Assembly (NCBI GenBank): GCA_900239685.1
Contig: OENT01000589.1
Location: forward strand, 1-64,000
DNA length: 64,000 bases
Reading direction: 5' to 3'
Source: Rotaria macrura
Lineage: Eukaryota; Rotifera; Eurotatoria; Philodinida; Philodinidae
Below are positions 13,001 to 25,100 of this stretch, one piece after another. Under the pieces are notes generated by a model. It searched no databases and was not told where the DNA came from. It worked only from the letters and a program-made list of their open reading frames with translations. Each line of letters opens with the position of its first letter. The stretch's first letter is position 1. Both the position numbers and the translations under genes were made by a program.

Positions 13001-16000
13001 TAGATAATCTTGTCCATGAAATGAATTTGCGGTTCTTGTTTGAAAGAAAATATTTCTGCAGCAGACGAATACAGGTTGGTTGATCTAAAACGTCTAGTTG
13101 TTCTTTTGACATGTCTATGGTGATGATTTTTTTATTTTCTATAGCTTGAAGATAATTAGCGACAAACTGTATATTTAGTGAATCATGAGCCATCAGTTCA
13201 TTCCAATCCATGCAATCAAAATGCTTAGTTTTCATATATTTGAATATAACAATATCATCATTTAAATAGGATAAATACGACGATGAATCAAGTTCAATAT
13301 AAATTGGTATATTATTCGGCACGTGTATAGGTATTTTTCGAAGTCGAAAACAGCGAAAAACTATAACACAATATAGAAATTCATTGAGCTGCTGAACATC
13401 TTCAACTGAACCGATGTCAATATGAATAGCTACTGTTGATGATGCTAATTCAAATTCTTTCTTATACATTCTTCCTAGCAATGTGTCAATGTCTACATCA
13501 CCATTCACAGGAATTTTTATACATTTTTTCTGAAGTCTAAGACATTCATTATTAATATAAGTTGATTTACCGAGACCTGCTATTGACGACGTTACCAACA
13601 GAGAATGGTTATTAATGATCAATCGAATTTTCTCTAGCAGCTCTGCTTCATCAAGCATATCTTGCTCGTGAACAATCTTTATGATCATTTTGGTTCTTAA
13701 ACCATTGACGATATGTAATTGAGCAATGGACTCTATTGTAATTATGCTGAGAAGAAAATAATGTTTTGGACTTCGTTCGATTAATTCATTCAAAAGTTGT
13801 ACAAATTTATCTTGAATTACTAATGATAATAATTCAGGTCGAATGAGTTGATGTAGAGTTTGTGAATAGAAGCAACGATAAATAAATGCTCGCATTTCCA
13901 TCCAAGTTGTATTTTTGGCGCAATAGAACAATCGATTTGCAACGGGAGGTATACAGTTCAAATGGAAAAGAGAGTGGATAGCACGGAAGATTCCTTTATC
14001 TGATGTTTCAACTAAAAATACTTGTTTAACATATTTATCATTTTCTTGAATGAAAACATTTTTTCTAACATGCTGACTATTGAGAATTTGAGCCATATTC
14101 TTAAGACGATCCTTAGCCACTGTGCTCTTTATTGGTAATAATGTTGAGTCGATATTATTCGGATCAATACCAATAAATTTTAATAAATGATATCCTGGAT
14201 CATTACTTCTTGTTGCTGTTTGTTTATATAGAGAATTTTCTATTATCCATATTTGTTGATAAGACAAATAAGTTAAATCAATGCATTTTTCGTACATAAT
14301 ACATAGTTGGTTTTCCCAATCGGCCAGTTTATCTGTCATACTTGATTTAAGCTTGTTGAGTTCACCATAACTACATTCGTTACACCCGAATTTTCTTTGA
14401 GACACAGGATATTCTTGTAAAAATGGATACCCAGTTATATGAAGTAAATTCATAGTTTCTAATACAACTTCAATGGTTTCTACCAAAGAGACAAATGATT
14501 GTAATTGCTGAATCTGTTCATCGGTATAAACCTCTAAAGTTCTAAATTTTTTGTTTCCATATTGAATGAGACGCGCTCGATCTCGAAGTTCATTAAGATC
14601 ATCGAAAGAGACTGGTTCTCTGTTAGTATTCCCAATATGTACATCATATTGGTATAGACCACCATGCGCTGTTTCTTTCAGTTGATGAACACAAAAGTAG
14701 AAATCAGAATTTTTCATTATATCCAAAATACGTTTTCGTTTTGATTGTTCTTTATTCTTCGATTCCATGATGATACGATTTATATTGAATGAGCATTTCG
14801 AACAGGATGCGAAATTGTTCAAAATATTCTTAAATTCATCTTTTTTCCGTACGTCATCAAAGCAACTGATAATATTCTTAAACTGAAGAGAGTTTGTTTG
14901 ACGCATTGATTTAATCATGGCATCTATTTGATGATGAAATCGCTTAACCAAAATAAAATCTAATACCGTTTTGGTGTCAATCAATGTTTCATCCCACTCA
15001 TTGACTGCCTCAAGTAAATCATCAACATCAGATGAACTCAATGAAAATAAAATGTTTAGAAACTCTTCTGATAAACTCCACTCTGCAATCAGCTGCAGTG
15101 TTGGTTCTGAGTATTTGTTTTTATAATGAACACGATACGCTTGATATGCGGCACTACACGCTTCAATTGATGTTTGGTTAGTAATTTCAAGTATGTTTTG
15201 TATAATAGGTTGTTGATCATCAAATGAAATATTATAGTGCTTCGACAAATTCATACAGCCTCTACATATATGATTAACATCCTCATAATTCTTCCAGAAT
15301 TCAAGTAATTTTTCAAAATACACAGCGATGTTATCAACAAGCAACATTTTTAACGTTGCGTATTCGTGATCTATGAGGTTCTTCTCAGGAAATAATTTTT
15401 CTAATTGAGGGATCAATGGTTGTGTTTTGTCTGTATACAAAATATTTAAGCATGAGATAAACTGATCAAGTATCTCTATGGCTTCTTTTAAGAACATGAG
15501 GCAAGTGATTTCTTTTCCATTGTTAATGGCGTCGGCTTTTAGTTCTAAATAAAAATAAAAGTTTTCTACATGATTATTAGTGACACTATGCAAAGAAATA
15601 TACTTTGGAAATCTGAATTTCGTTTGATATAATTTTGCCAAACACTTGATCGAGAAACTGGGTTGAGACGGTCAGCAAGCGGCTTTAGCATCGCTATGCA
15701 TGATGGCACTGTAATAGACTGTACTTTTTCTTCGTTAGTATATGTGCCCATGGCTTTAAGCTGTTCTTGATAAAATAAATAGTCGAATGCTCCTTGACAG
15801 TAGGTATTTATACAGGACGCTACATTTTCTTTGATTGACCATATCATTTGCAATTGGTTTTTTGTTTCATCAATTAACTGTTCAAAGTGAAGTTTTTTTG
15901 TTGCATATTGTCCAATAAAATTCCAAATCTTACACGCAACTTGCTTTTGATCATTATTTAGTTTATTCCAACTATTGATTTCAGCAACTTTAAACCCGTC

Positions 16001-18286
16001 TATCTCCCATGTTTCCCACCAAAGTATTAATTGTTTGATAACTTTCATATGAAGACATACTGTTTTATCAGAATATATAAACAGGATGATATAAGTAGCT
16101 GACAACTTCTTCGGATTATGGAAAGTGTCTTGCAGTAGATCGTCTTTAGTAAATTCAATTGCATTACATACTATTTGTATTAGGTCATTGACGAGCAAAC
16201 TTTTTCGAGCATATTTTTCGTCGAGTTCGATCAATCTCGATAATAAGCTATCACTGTTTTCTATGGTCCTAAATAGATTCTGTCGACTATCAGTCAAATA
16301 TTTGTTACAAAAGTTAGTACTGAATCGCGTACGAAACGTTTCATTTTGTACATGTAAGAGACCATATTCAAGTATATGAAACACACTGTCTAAATAAAAT
16401 ACTCGAAATATAATTTAAAAATAACAAGAAGATCTATTCTATTTACTTTTGTTCAAGCAGAGCTGTATAGTATCATCTATAAAATATAAATAAAACCAAT
16501 GATGCTCGGTTGATCTTTCGAGAGCATAAAGCAATTCATCGATTTTCATTAAAACATTTCGGAGCTTTTCAAAATCACTCTCAAAACAGTCCCTCCAAGT
16601 TTTAAGCAGTGTTTTATATTTTTCCTGACTACTAACATCGAATAATCGACTATTTGCTAGGAAATATTTAAACCATTTGATGAAGAATTCGTATGAGTTG
16701 TTTCTCGTTAATGATTGAGACAGAAACTCAAACGGACCATCATTAACAGATTGCAAAATAGCACAGTTTGATTTTGACCGAAGAATATAACTAATATCTT
16801 CAAAGTTGTTGATATTGACGCCTAGTTTTTTAATATAATCCGCTATATAATGTTTTGATGAATTGTGGCTAATTAGTATGCTTCGAATATCCATTAACAA
16901 TTGCTGAGTGGGTTCATGTTCATGCACTTCTTCGGATTGTAGGAATTTCATTAGGTATAGAATGCTTTTTAGATTAACTAAATGAAAGCATGCGAATGAT
17001 TTTAGATTATCTCTATCAAGCTGTCTGACCTTTTAATTGTTTGTAGTAAAAGAGTCTTTCAAACTCTTTTTTGATCTTTATCCTGAAATGTTCGCTGTCT
17101 GTGGATCTTGCCGATGCTTTACAGATAAACATAATATATGCCTCAAACGAGTTCGTTAAATATACATCTTCCAACTTAATCATATCCGGGTGGACTATTA
17201 AATATAGGTCAGTCCAAGTAGCATTGGCGTGGATAGGTTGATTCAACTTGTAAAGTTGCTCTAGTATTTTGTTGGCCGTATTTTGACGTTGTTTTTCATC
17301 AGAGATTCGATAAAGAAATTCAACATAATTATCAGTAGAATCATTCGATGTTTGAGATAACAACTCGATACATACCAGTATTGCAAGACCATTTTCAAAT
17401 AGAAGTTGATCGTCTTTTTCTAATTTATCAAATAGAGGTGCTGATTTTTGCCGAACATGAAGCATTATTTTCATCGCAAATTTCCCAGCCCAAAAATTTC
17501 GACGATCGAAACTTTTAGTTTCGATAGTTAAAAGTCCGATCATAAGTACAATTATTTTCAGTGTGATAAAATTAGTTTCGAGATCCATCGATACAACATT
17601 TATGTTTGAGTTACATATTTGAAAAAAACTAGTGTAATTTGTTTTTTCAAAAATCAATTTGTTTTTCTTAAGATGGATCAGAAATTGGCGATACAGAATG
17701 CCAAACTTATCGTAAATTTTGTTTGAAAGAAGGTGATACGTAAACACACAGAGATCTTCAAAACAATTTGTGTTGGATCCTTAAAAAATCAAAATTAAAA
17801 ACGATTCATTATCAATTTTAAATTCTCACCAGGTGGTTCAATGTTCAATAATTTGCTTGTAGGAAACCGGATATCAAAAAGAAATTGATGAACAAGTTCA
17901 GAATTGTTGAGTAGTTTATATATTTGGATCGATTTTTCATTGTATGAAGTCACAAATGAAAGGCTCCGATTTCCATTGATAATCAAATGATATTCATCAA
18001 CAGGTTTAAAAGTCTTTTCGTGCCATACATGTATTTGGTTGATGTTGTCTACATAAACATCTAGATCAAGTGTATAGATAAATGGAACATTTGAATTATT
18101 GTCACATAGTCGTTTTCGGTCATTGAATTTGAATTTTGTTTTATTACCGAAGTCTGCCATGAACGTGAATTCATCTTTCACGTCATGTACACGTAGGCAA
18201 TATATACGTATCTGGTAAGATTCAGATTTAGGAAACGCTCTTGCAGAAGTTGGATCCACAGGATGGACTTCTCTGTTGTCTGACAT
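4025..18286 (-). CDS. RNF213-like giant AAA+ protein, six exons, one in-frame TGA, no RING finger
   Basis: This is a member of the RNF213 (mysterin) family, cytosolic dynein-like AAA+ ATPases that act as ubiquitin ligases in lipid-droplet and anti-microbial biology. Exons by splice signals and frame are 18286-17830, 17779-17030, 16977-16447, 16389-15604, 15544-12197 and 12126-4025; the five introns are 50, 52, 57, 59 and 70 bp. Together they give about 4,657 codons, near the family's length. Visible parts: an N-terminal beta-rich region; a weak AAA2 P-loop (AGLGKST, about residue 1490); a C-x2-C...C-x2-C zinc site near 1876; AAA3 with P-loop GETGCGKT, split by the last intron (about 1957), and Walker B WVFLDEFN; AAA4 with GPPGSSKT (about 2288) and VVFDEIG; then a long helical C-terminal part with a zinc knuckle CSKNC...FCPLC near 3903. 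No C3HC4 RING pattern exists anywhere. An in-frame TGA (8531-8533, about codon 3156) interrupts exon 6, with family-like sequence continuing in the same frame through 8530-8207. It is either a real nonsense allele or a sequence error. The start at 18286 is the first Met of the first exon. Confidence 0.85.
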
Positions 18287-20348
18287 CGTATGGAAAAGAA
18301 TATTCGCGTTTTGAAATTGACTCCCTATTTGCCGTTATCAGCTTCAACAATGAGTTGAAAACAAAACTTGAATTATGAAACGTTATTCTAAAGGTTTGTT
18401 TGCTCTGATAAAATATCGCTGATGCACATGTTTACATCGGTTTTAGCTTCAAGTAGGTGGCGGCAGGATGCAGGTGAGTGAAGCTGAAGTAGAAGTGGTA
18501 ATGCGAAGAAGACCCACATCCCTAAATTCAATCAGAAGTGAGGTATTAGTGTTTCAGTGTTTCAGTTAAGAAAGCATGATAGTGGTTGCATTGACACCCA
18601 CTCTAGACATACCATATTAATAAATATTTCATTTGCAATCTGATTTTTATCCAAAATTGATTTCAATCTTGCCATTCAATGGGAATGTCGATTGATCAAA
18701 TGTTCTATTTTTACGGTGTGAAGCATCTATGTAGTCCTTCGCTCGCGAGTTTCCTTCTTTCTTTAGATTTTTCGTACGCATCACAACAAGTCATTTGGTG
18801 ACGCAATGGTCTTGAGAATAAAATGTCACACGATATCCGTTGAGACCTAAGACCTAAGATCCAAGAATCGAGATCGAACTGGTACCTGTTTTTCAACATT
18901 TCCTCTACTTTGCTCCACCTAACGTCATGTTATCAGAATTAAAACTTGAGAGCGAGAGAATTGTTTTCTCGAAGCTCTTAGGTATAATTGATTCTCTATC
19001 AATTCCATCAAAAAATCCTTAGAATGAAATATTTCGGAAAACAAGATCTGTGAACTTATCGTCACAATGGATTTATGATGCTTGGGACTCTTGATTATAT
19101 ACTCTAGAAAGTATTTTATATTCATGTCGATTACTTTTTCCAAAGGGATGCTTCTGAACGTCATTTTGACACGTGGTTAGTTGTTGAAGCAACCATAGTC
19201 TTCAAAAATCCTGAAGAAAAACGGTCAATTTCGTCTTGTTTTCGTTACTTCATTATCGGACTACCTTGTTTTTTTCTGATGAATTCTGGCTGAACGTGAT
19301 TTTTTTTTTGATCGGGTTCCTCGATGATTCCAATTATTTCCTGACATTTTCTATTCAAGGAAGTCATCGGATTTTTGGGTTCTGGGGTTTGGTAAGATCG
19401 GCCTTGGGATATAAGGAAACTCCTTTAATACGTGTGAGGATATTTCAAATAATCTTATCGATTGATCGCTTCATTTTCTTAGAATGTCTGAGTGTCTATA
19501 ATCAGTTCTTGTCGCAGTTACTTTACAAATGAGTAGAGTGGCGTACAACGTTTTTTCCTGTTTTCTGCTTTCTTCTTAATCATCTCGAAAGCTGAAAAAC
19601 ACAGTCCTCAGCAAACAGTGTTCTTAGCCCGTTGTCTCTACCCAAATAGAAAGTTCTATCGAAAACCGGAAAAAGGAAATACTAACTTGATACTGGTACT
19701 TTCACCCAACTTTGGAACCATTATTGTCTAACCTTCCGTTCTGAGATTACCGCGACACAAAGTCTCAAACTTTTATGCGTACGTCCTAGCTAGGTATAAA
19801 TAAATAAAAAACAATCACGATATGGACTACAGAAATGCTGTTCTCCGTACTGCATTAATAATAGATGAAAAAATTATAACGGTCTTACAAAAAAAGTTGT
19901 TAATAAAGAGGAAAATCAACCAACTGTGTTGGGCTTATCGAATGTAAGCATTGTGTATCCATGAACATTACGTTACTAGTAGTCTAATACCAGTGTGATG
20001 AGGCAGCGAGTCACTTATAGAAGGTTGTCAGATCTTCCGAATTAGGAAGAAAATTTCTGAATTCTTGAGTTTTGTGCGATCGGTTTCCGAGTATCCGAAT
20101 CCTTCCAAATCTTACGATTAGGAAGGATTTTTTTTGAATCGTGATTTTACTATAAATTTTACCAGCTATTGTTGCACCATTATTGTTTTCTGAGTAGCAA
20201 TTGCTAATTCACCTTATGAAAAGTGGTACAGTACCATATACACTCGCTGCGATCTAAAGTTTGCTTGAATAAGACAGAATCGCATTAGAGTAGATGAAAG
20301 TTTTTGGAATCGACTGAATTTCAGTTTTAAAGGAAGATAGTTTCACTT
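18287..20348. other. Gene-free spacer upstream of the RNF213-like gene
   Basis: This probably holds the minus-strand promoter in its first few hundred bases, but I see no convincing core motif. Around 18450-18525 lies a GAAG/AGGTGG-rich stretch that ends ACCCACATCCCTA at about 18522. On the minus strand this reads TAGGGATGTGGGT, again a hAT-style terminus without a visible partner. The small open frames here (for example 18711-18899 and 19236-19532) resemble nothing I recognise. Confidence 0.4.
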
Positions 20349-20426
20349 CCCAGTGAGAAATGTCAAGATTATAATCGGACGTTTTTTGCACGAGAATAAG
20401 ATTATAATCGGACATTTTTCACTGGG
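20349..20426. mobile_element. 78-bp MITE with CCCAGTG ends
   Basis: It begins CCCAGTGAGAAATGTC and ends GACATTTTTCACTGGG, an inverted repeat of about 16 bp. Inside, the 16-mer AAGATTATAATCGGAC occurs twice in direct orientation. It is flanked by TT on each side, a possible 2-bp duplication. The same termini and an AATTATAATC-type interior recur in the larger element at 24756-25081, so both belong to one family. I cannot place it in a known superfamily. Confidence 0.6.
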
Positions 20427-20779
20427 TTATTAATTATTACGGAAGGTGTATCTAGTTACATGAGCCATATATGATTATGGGAATATAAAGGATATAGAAG
20501 CACTTGCATCTGAATTGTGAACTAGAAAGAATGCTGTATTCCTCATACACTTCTTTTGAAATTCATCTTACCTCAAGAAGTTTGTCAAAGAAGAAAAAAC
20601 ATTATATGGTAAGTTTGAGTAAAACAAGCTTTGCTTTATTTTTATACGAGTGTTCTGAATTACACACATGTAGATACTTTTTATTGTTTTTATCATTAAT
20701 TACATCTTTCAAATAATGGTTTTTAAGAACGAATAAATTATTCTAAATGTTCTTCATTATGAATAAATTGTGTTCGACT

Positions 20780-21000
20780 AAGAGAGGGTGTGCGGATGGG
20801 TGCGGGTCTGTCAGTGTGTTTGACCTCGTGTGTCGGTGTGGCGGTCGGAGGTGCTGGGTGTCGCTGGATGAGATTGATTCGATATAAATACATCCACAGC
20901 CAACAACGGTGGGCCACACCCACTTGCATCCAGATGCACACCCACACGTGTACCCACACACATCCAGATGGACAAGCACCTACAACCACACTTACATGAC
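20780..21000. repeat. Strand-asymmetric GT-rich then CA-rich block
   Basis: The first half of this block is G/T-rich on the plus strand (GGGTGTGCGG, GGGTGCGGGT, GTGTCGGTGTGG). The second half is C/A-rich (CCACACCCAC, CACCCACACG, CCCACACACATCC). Several overlapping open frames on both strands (20738-21074) are a by-product of this composition, not genes. TGTGGG is, as I recall, the telomere unit reported for the bdelloid Adineta vaga, and CCCACA occurs here several times in degenerate form. It may be a scrambled interstitial telomere-like tract or the ends of a small fold-back element. Confidence 0.4.
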
Positions 21001-21270
21001 AGATACAGAAACATGCATGGATACCGCATGTTTAATAACCCATGATGGGAGAGATGTTTTTCTGCGCGATGCATGTTAATGAAAATTAACAGAACGAGTG
21101 TCGGATTTGGTCATGGTATAGTAGAATACATTAGTTTGCTTATTGAAGAAGTAGCATATGTGTATCCTATACGAAGAACGAAAAAGCATTCGTTGGTTAC
21201 GCTATATAATTTAGTCACTATTAAGCAGTGCTGGAAATGTAATTTAACAATGCGTTCGTCCAATGAAACC

Positions 21271-21640
21271 ATGCAGATAAAAATTTGGAAACATTCATTT
21301 AAACGCCCTAAACTGGAACCGCAATTGTGACCCATTCAGGCTCATAAAAAAACACCATAAACTCGCTTTTAAACTAAAACCTTCACATTCAAAGAGTGAA
21401 AACGCCCACAAAACCTCAGAAATTCAGCGTTTAAACGCGCTTTTTCCTGAATTATTCAGAACTTCGAAAAAAAAACAGCACGTTTAAAGGCTAAATTTCT
21501 GAATTTCGTCGGGTGTTTTCACTGTTCGAATGTGAAGGTTTTAGTCTAAAAGCGAGTTTATTGTGTTTTTTAATGAGAGTGAATGGGTCACAATTGAGGT
21601 TCCAGCTTATGACGTTTAAAAGTGAGTTGCCAAATTTTCG
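21271..21640. mobile_element. Palindromic MITE (family A, copy 1)
   Basis: The left arm from about 21271 and the right arm ending about 21640 are inverted copies of roughly 150-170 bp each. Matching blocks include AAATTTGGAAAC, CTGGAACC, CAATTGTGACCCATTC, AAACTCGCTTTTAAACTA, ACCTTCACATTC and GTGAAAACG. The centre near 21455 is AT-rich. No clear target duplication is visible. The GTGAAAACG and GCAATTGTG blocks recur in the palindrome at 22783-23115. Confidence 0.65.
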
Positions 21641-22128
21641 CTGCTTGGGAATATAAATTATGTTAAAATTTTGTCTTTCAGTATACAGTTTTTGACTAGA
21701 AACCTTCGGAACTGTCAAGATAAGAACTTTTATAAGAAAGACAATGAGATACATAGTTATTTAGAAGTCAGACGAATTATACATAATCAATGGAATCAAC
21801 CGTGATCAGTGGAATCGTGTAATTAACTGTTTCTTCTCGATCTAAAGTACCCCTTTCTTTTTTAATGCACGAGTCCGTTGAAAATTGAAAATAGAAAATT
21901 CATGTTTTTCAATTAAGTAGTAGTGATTCTTTTTTCGTTAACAAACGTGCTTTTAATTATCAAAATAACAAACTTCTCTTTTTTTTTCTATTTTGAATGT
22001 GCAACAGAATATACAGAATTTTCAAAAAAATCCGTATAAGGTCGATTGAAATGTACACAAGATCGAAATTATAACTAAATTTCATATTCCACCGAGCACT
22101 GCTGCACACCGCAATACGTATAATTTCG

Positions 22129-25100
22129 ATGGTAGTTGCTACACATTCTTTATTAGATGTAGTAGAAGAAGAAATATTCGCTCATCTGTTTAGAATAACG
22201 CCAGTTACTGTAAGAGTCTTCTCGTCAATAACTACAAGGCTAACAACGCTGGTAATCTAGACACCAATGTCAATGCCTTTGGATTCAATGCATCAACTGC
22301 GTCATTCCACCCTAAACCGAATGATCGATTCCCGATATTCGATGACTACGGTTGCGTATGGCTATCTCAATCACAGACAAGTATGCCACATGTGAAGCCA
22401 GCCTTTGAATCACAATTCCAAGAGAATACTAATACATGGGCTGAGAAAAAAAACAAATTAAATATCAATATTCCCAATGAATCCGTATCAGATAGCGAAA
22501 AAGAATATTTCAGGTAACTTCGCTCTTCTTTATTAGATGCATGCTACAGAATTCAATTGTTTGTTTTTCCTTTTTAGGAAACGCAGAACTGGTTTTCTAC
22601 CAAAAACATGCATACCTTGTCTTATTGGCTGTTTAATTGGTTCTCTAATCGGTGGTATTGTTCTTGGGGTGGTTTTAACAATGTGGTTGACAGGTAAGGC
22701 GAGATCGCCGATAATGTGACATCATAACGGAGTTGTATCATTCACGGTGGTACGAGCACCAACCCAAACACTGAAACATCTAGAAAAATGTCTTTAAAGA
22801 TTTAGTCAGAAACTGCGATTGGGGAGCAATTAACGAGCACATACCAAAACGCAAGAAACGGTTTTTCTATGCAGCATTTTCACCTTTCGAGAGTGAAAAC
22901 GGATGAAAACAGCCATTCTCGGCATCTAAACGCATTGGCTTTTAAGTTGCTGAGTAATCGTGCGTGTAAACTCTCAGAGTTGGAGTTTTAAGTCCGTTTT
23001 CACGCTTGGAAAGGAAAATTTTGAGTAAAAATCTCGTTTTTTGCATTTTGTTATGTGTTCGTTAATGATTCCCAATCGCAGTTTCTGATTATGAATCTTG
23101 AAACAAGTTTTTCCAAATTTTTTTTTGCTTGGAAACCACTGATACTTCTATTGTGTGCAAGTCAATTTTTGTTTGGAATCCCTTCCAACATCAAATGAAT
23201 CAGTTTTTAGCGAATTTGAATATTGAACGAATAAAAACCTAACAATAGACTATCTTTTTAGGAGAGCATTATACTGCGATATGAGGCACCAAGGAAAGCT
23301 GAATATTCGGATTTGACATTACTTATCTTACTACTTTGTTCGTAAAGAAACTGAAAGTAGAGTTCGGCATTATATCCGCTTTCTTGTGCTCATCTTTAAT
23401 TCTAGAGGTGTACACATAAAGTCAATACTATTCAAGCAAAAATTAAGCTGCTCCATGATCTAGGCATCAAAATTTATGATGAGACTTCACTTCAATAATA
23501 TTTCAGCCACTCAATTAATTCGTTCATAACAAAGTCCAAAATCTTTAGAGCTGAGCATAATTTACAAGGGCATTTACAGAATACGTGAAAGAGAAGGAAT
23601 AATAAACATGCAATGGTAGATAAAGGACCTCTTTGCTATAGTGTTGAGCTTCTTTCGTTGCTATTCTTGCGCAAGATCTGATTCCTAAGAAAAAGGTTAC
23701 AATATTGTTGTGGAATCCTCGAGATTGTTTGGCACGGCACTCATGCTTGCTTTTCGAAATTTTCGTATATTAATACCGGTATATTACGATACTGCCTACC
23801 AAGACATCTTTCGTTGGATCTACGAACACTTAACACGGCTCGTTTGCATAGTAGATGGGAAATCCATAGCTTCCCTGCGAAAGATACAACAATCTTTGGA
23901 AAAAAACAGATATCGAAAAAGTTTTCTTTCATTAGCACAATTAGAACAATGTACGTAGATCTTATTATAATGATTCTTGAGTTTATCCTCAACAAGAATC
24001 CCCATCCCCCTATTATTCATCTCCTTTTATAGCGAGAATCGGATAAGAGAGAAATAGAGAGAAAAGTACAATAAATAGAACAGAGAGAGAAATACCAGAG
24101 AGAGAGAGAGCATAGATTGAGTATGATAAAAGAGAACACTATTACATGATGCCCTCATTAGTAATAAAGCATTTTATAAGAAAGAAGCGTAACTATATGT
24201 GATAAGTGAAATAAACAATGACTTGATGAAAGGACGAGGAAGATAAGTTATTAGGTCATACTGTCTATAAACAAAATTATTAGGTAATAACTGTCCATGT
24301 GCGTCTGTGATATTGTAAGACGAACTAATATAAATAATCAATACACCAAAAACGTGACACTATGTAATGGTTTATGATCGATTTGCATCCAGGTCGTCAC
24401 ACTTATTTGGTCCAAGGATTTCTGAATGAGGACCTGGCGGGTTAAATTGTTTGACCTGAAATCCAATTCTTATGAGGTTTAGATACAATAGTTCGACCAA
24501 ACGTGTTGTTATTCTAGTTCGTTAATGAAAACAAATCTTAGATTTCTGAAGAAAAAAATTAAAATTCAAAGACATTCAAAAAATATTATTAAATCCATCT
24601 TAGTTTTCCACCGATTCAGACTCACTCGGTAAATAGTTTTACACATAGATGGCAAGGAGTTCTTCTTGTGAGTTATCAACTTGGGTGTACGCGTGAGTAA
24701 CGATCTTAATTTCGTTCAAATATAGAGCCTGTTGCAACTATAGCCTGCACAACCACCCAGTGAAAAATTGTCAGATTATATGAGATTCTATGAGATATCA
24801 TCGGATTTTTGTGCAACAAAATCAAAATTATAATCGATTGAAATTTTCCAAATCCAAGCTAATTTGATGTTTAATCAGAAATAATCTCTTAAATCAAGTA
24901 TAATTTTGATTAAAATCAAGTGAAATTCGATTAAAATCAAAACTATACTTGATTTAAGAGATTCTTTTTGATTAAAAATCAAAATAGCTTGGATTTGGAA
25001 GATTTCAATTGATTATAATTTTGATTTTCTTGCACAAAAATCTGATGATAATCTCATTGAATCCGAAAATTGTTCACTGGGCACACTCATACTCCAGCCG

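Noticed and set aside
20738-21074. Four overlapping open frames on both strands
   Set aside because: They arise from the biased GT/CA composition; none looks like a protein family.
24040-24440. Possible fossil LTR-element end and leader near a TTTGGTCC word
   Set aside because: Only a faint resemblance to LTR-element leaders; no second repeat and no coding parts were seen, so I do not call an element.
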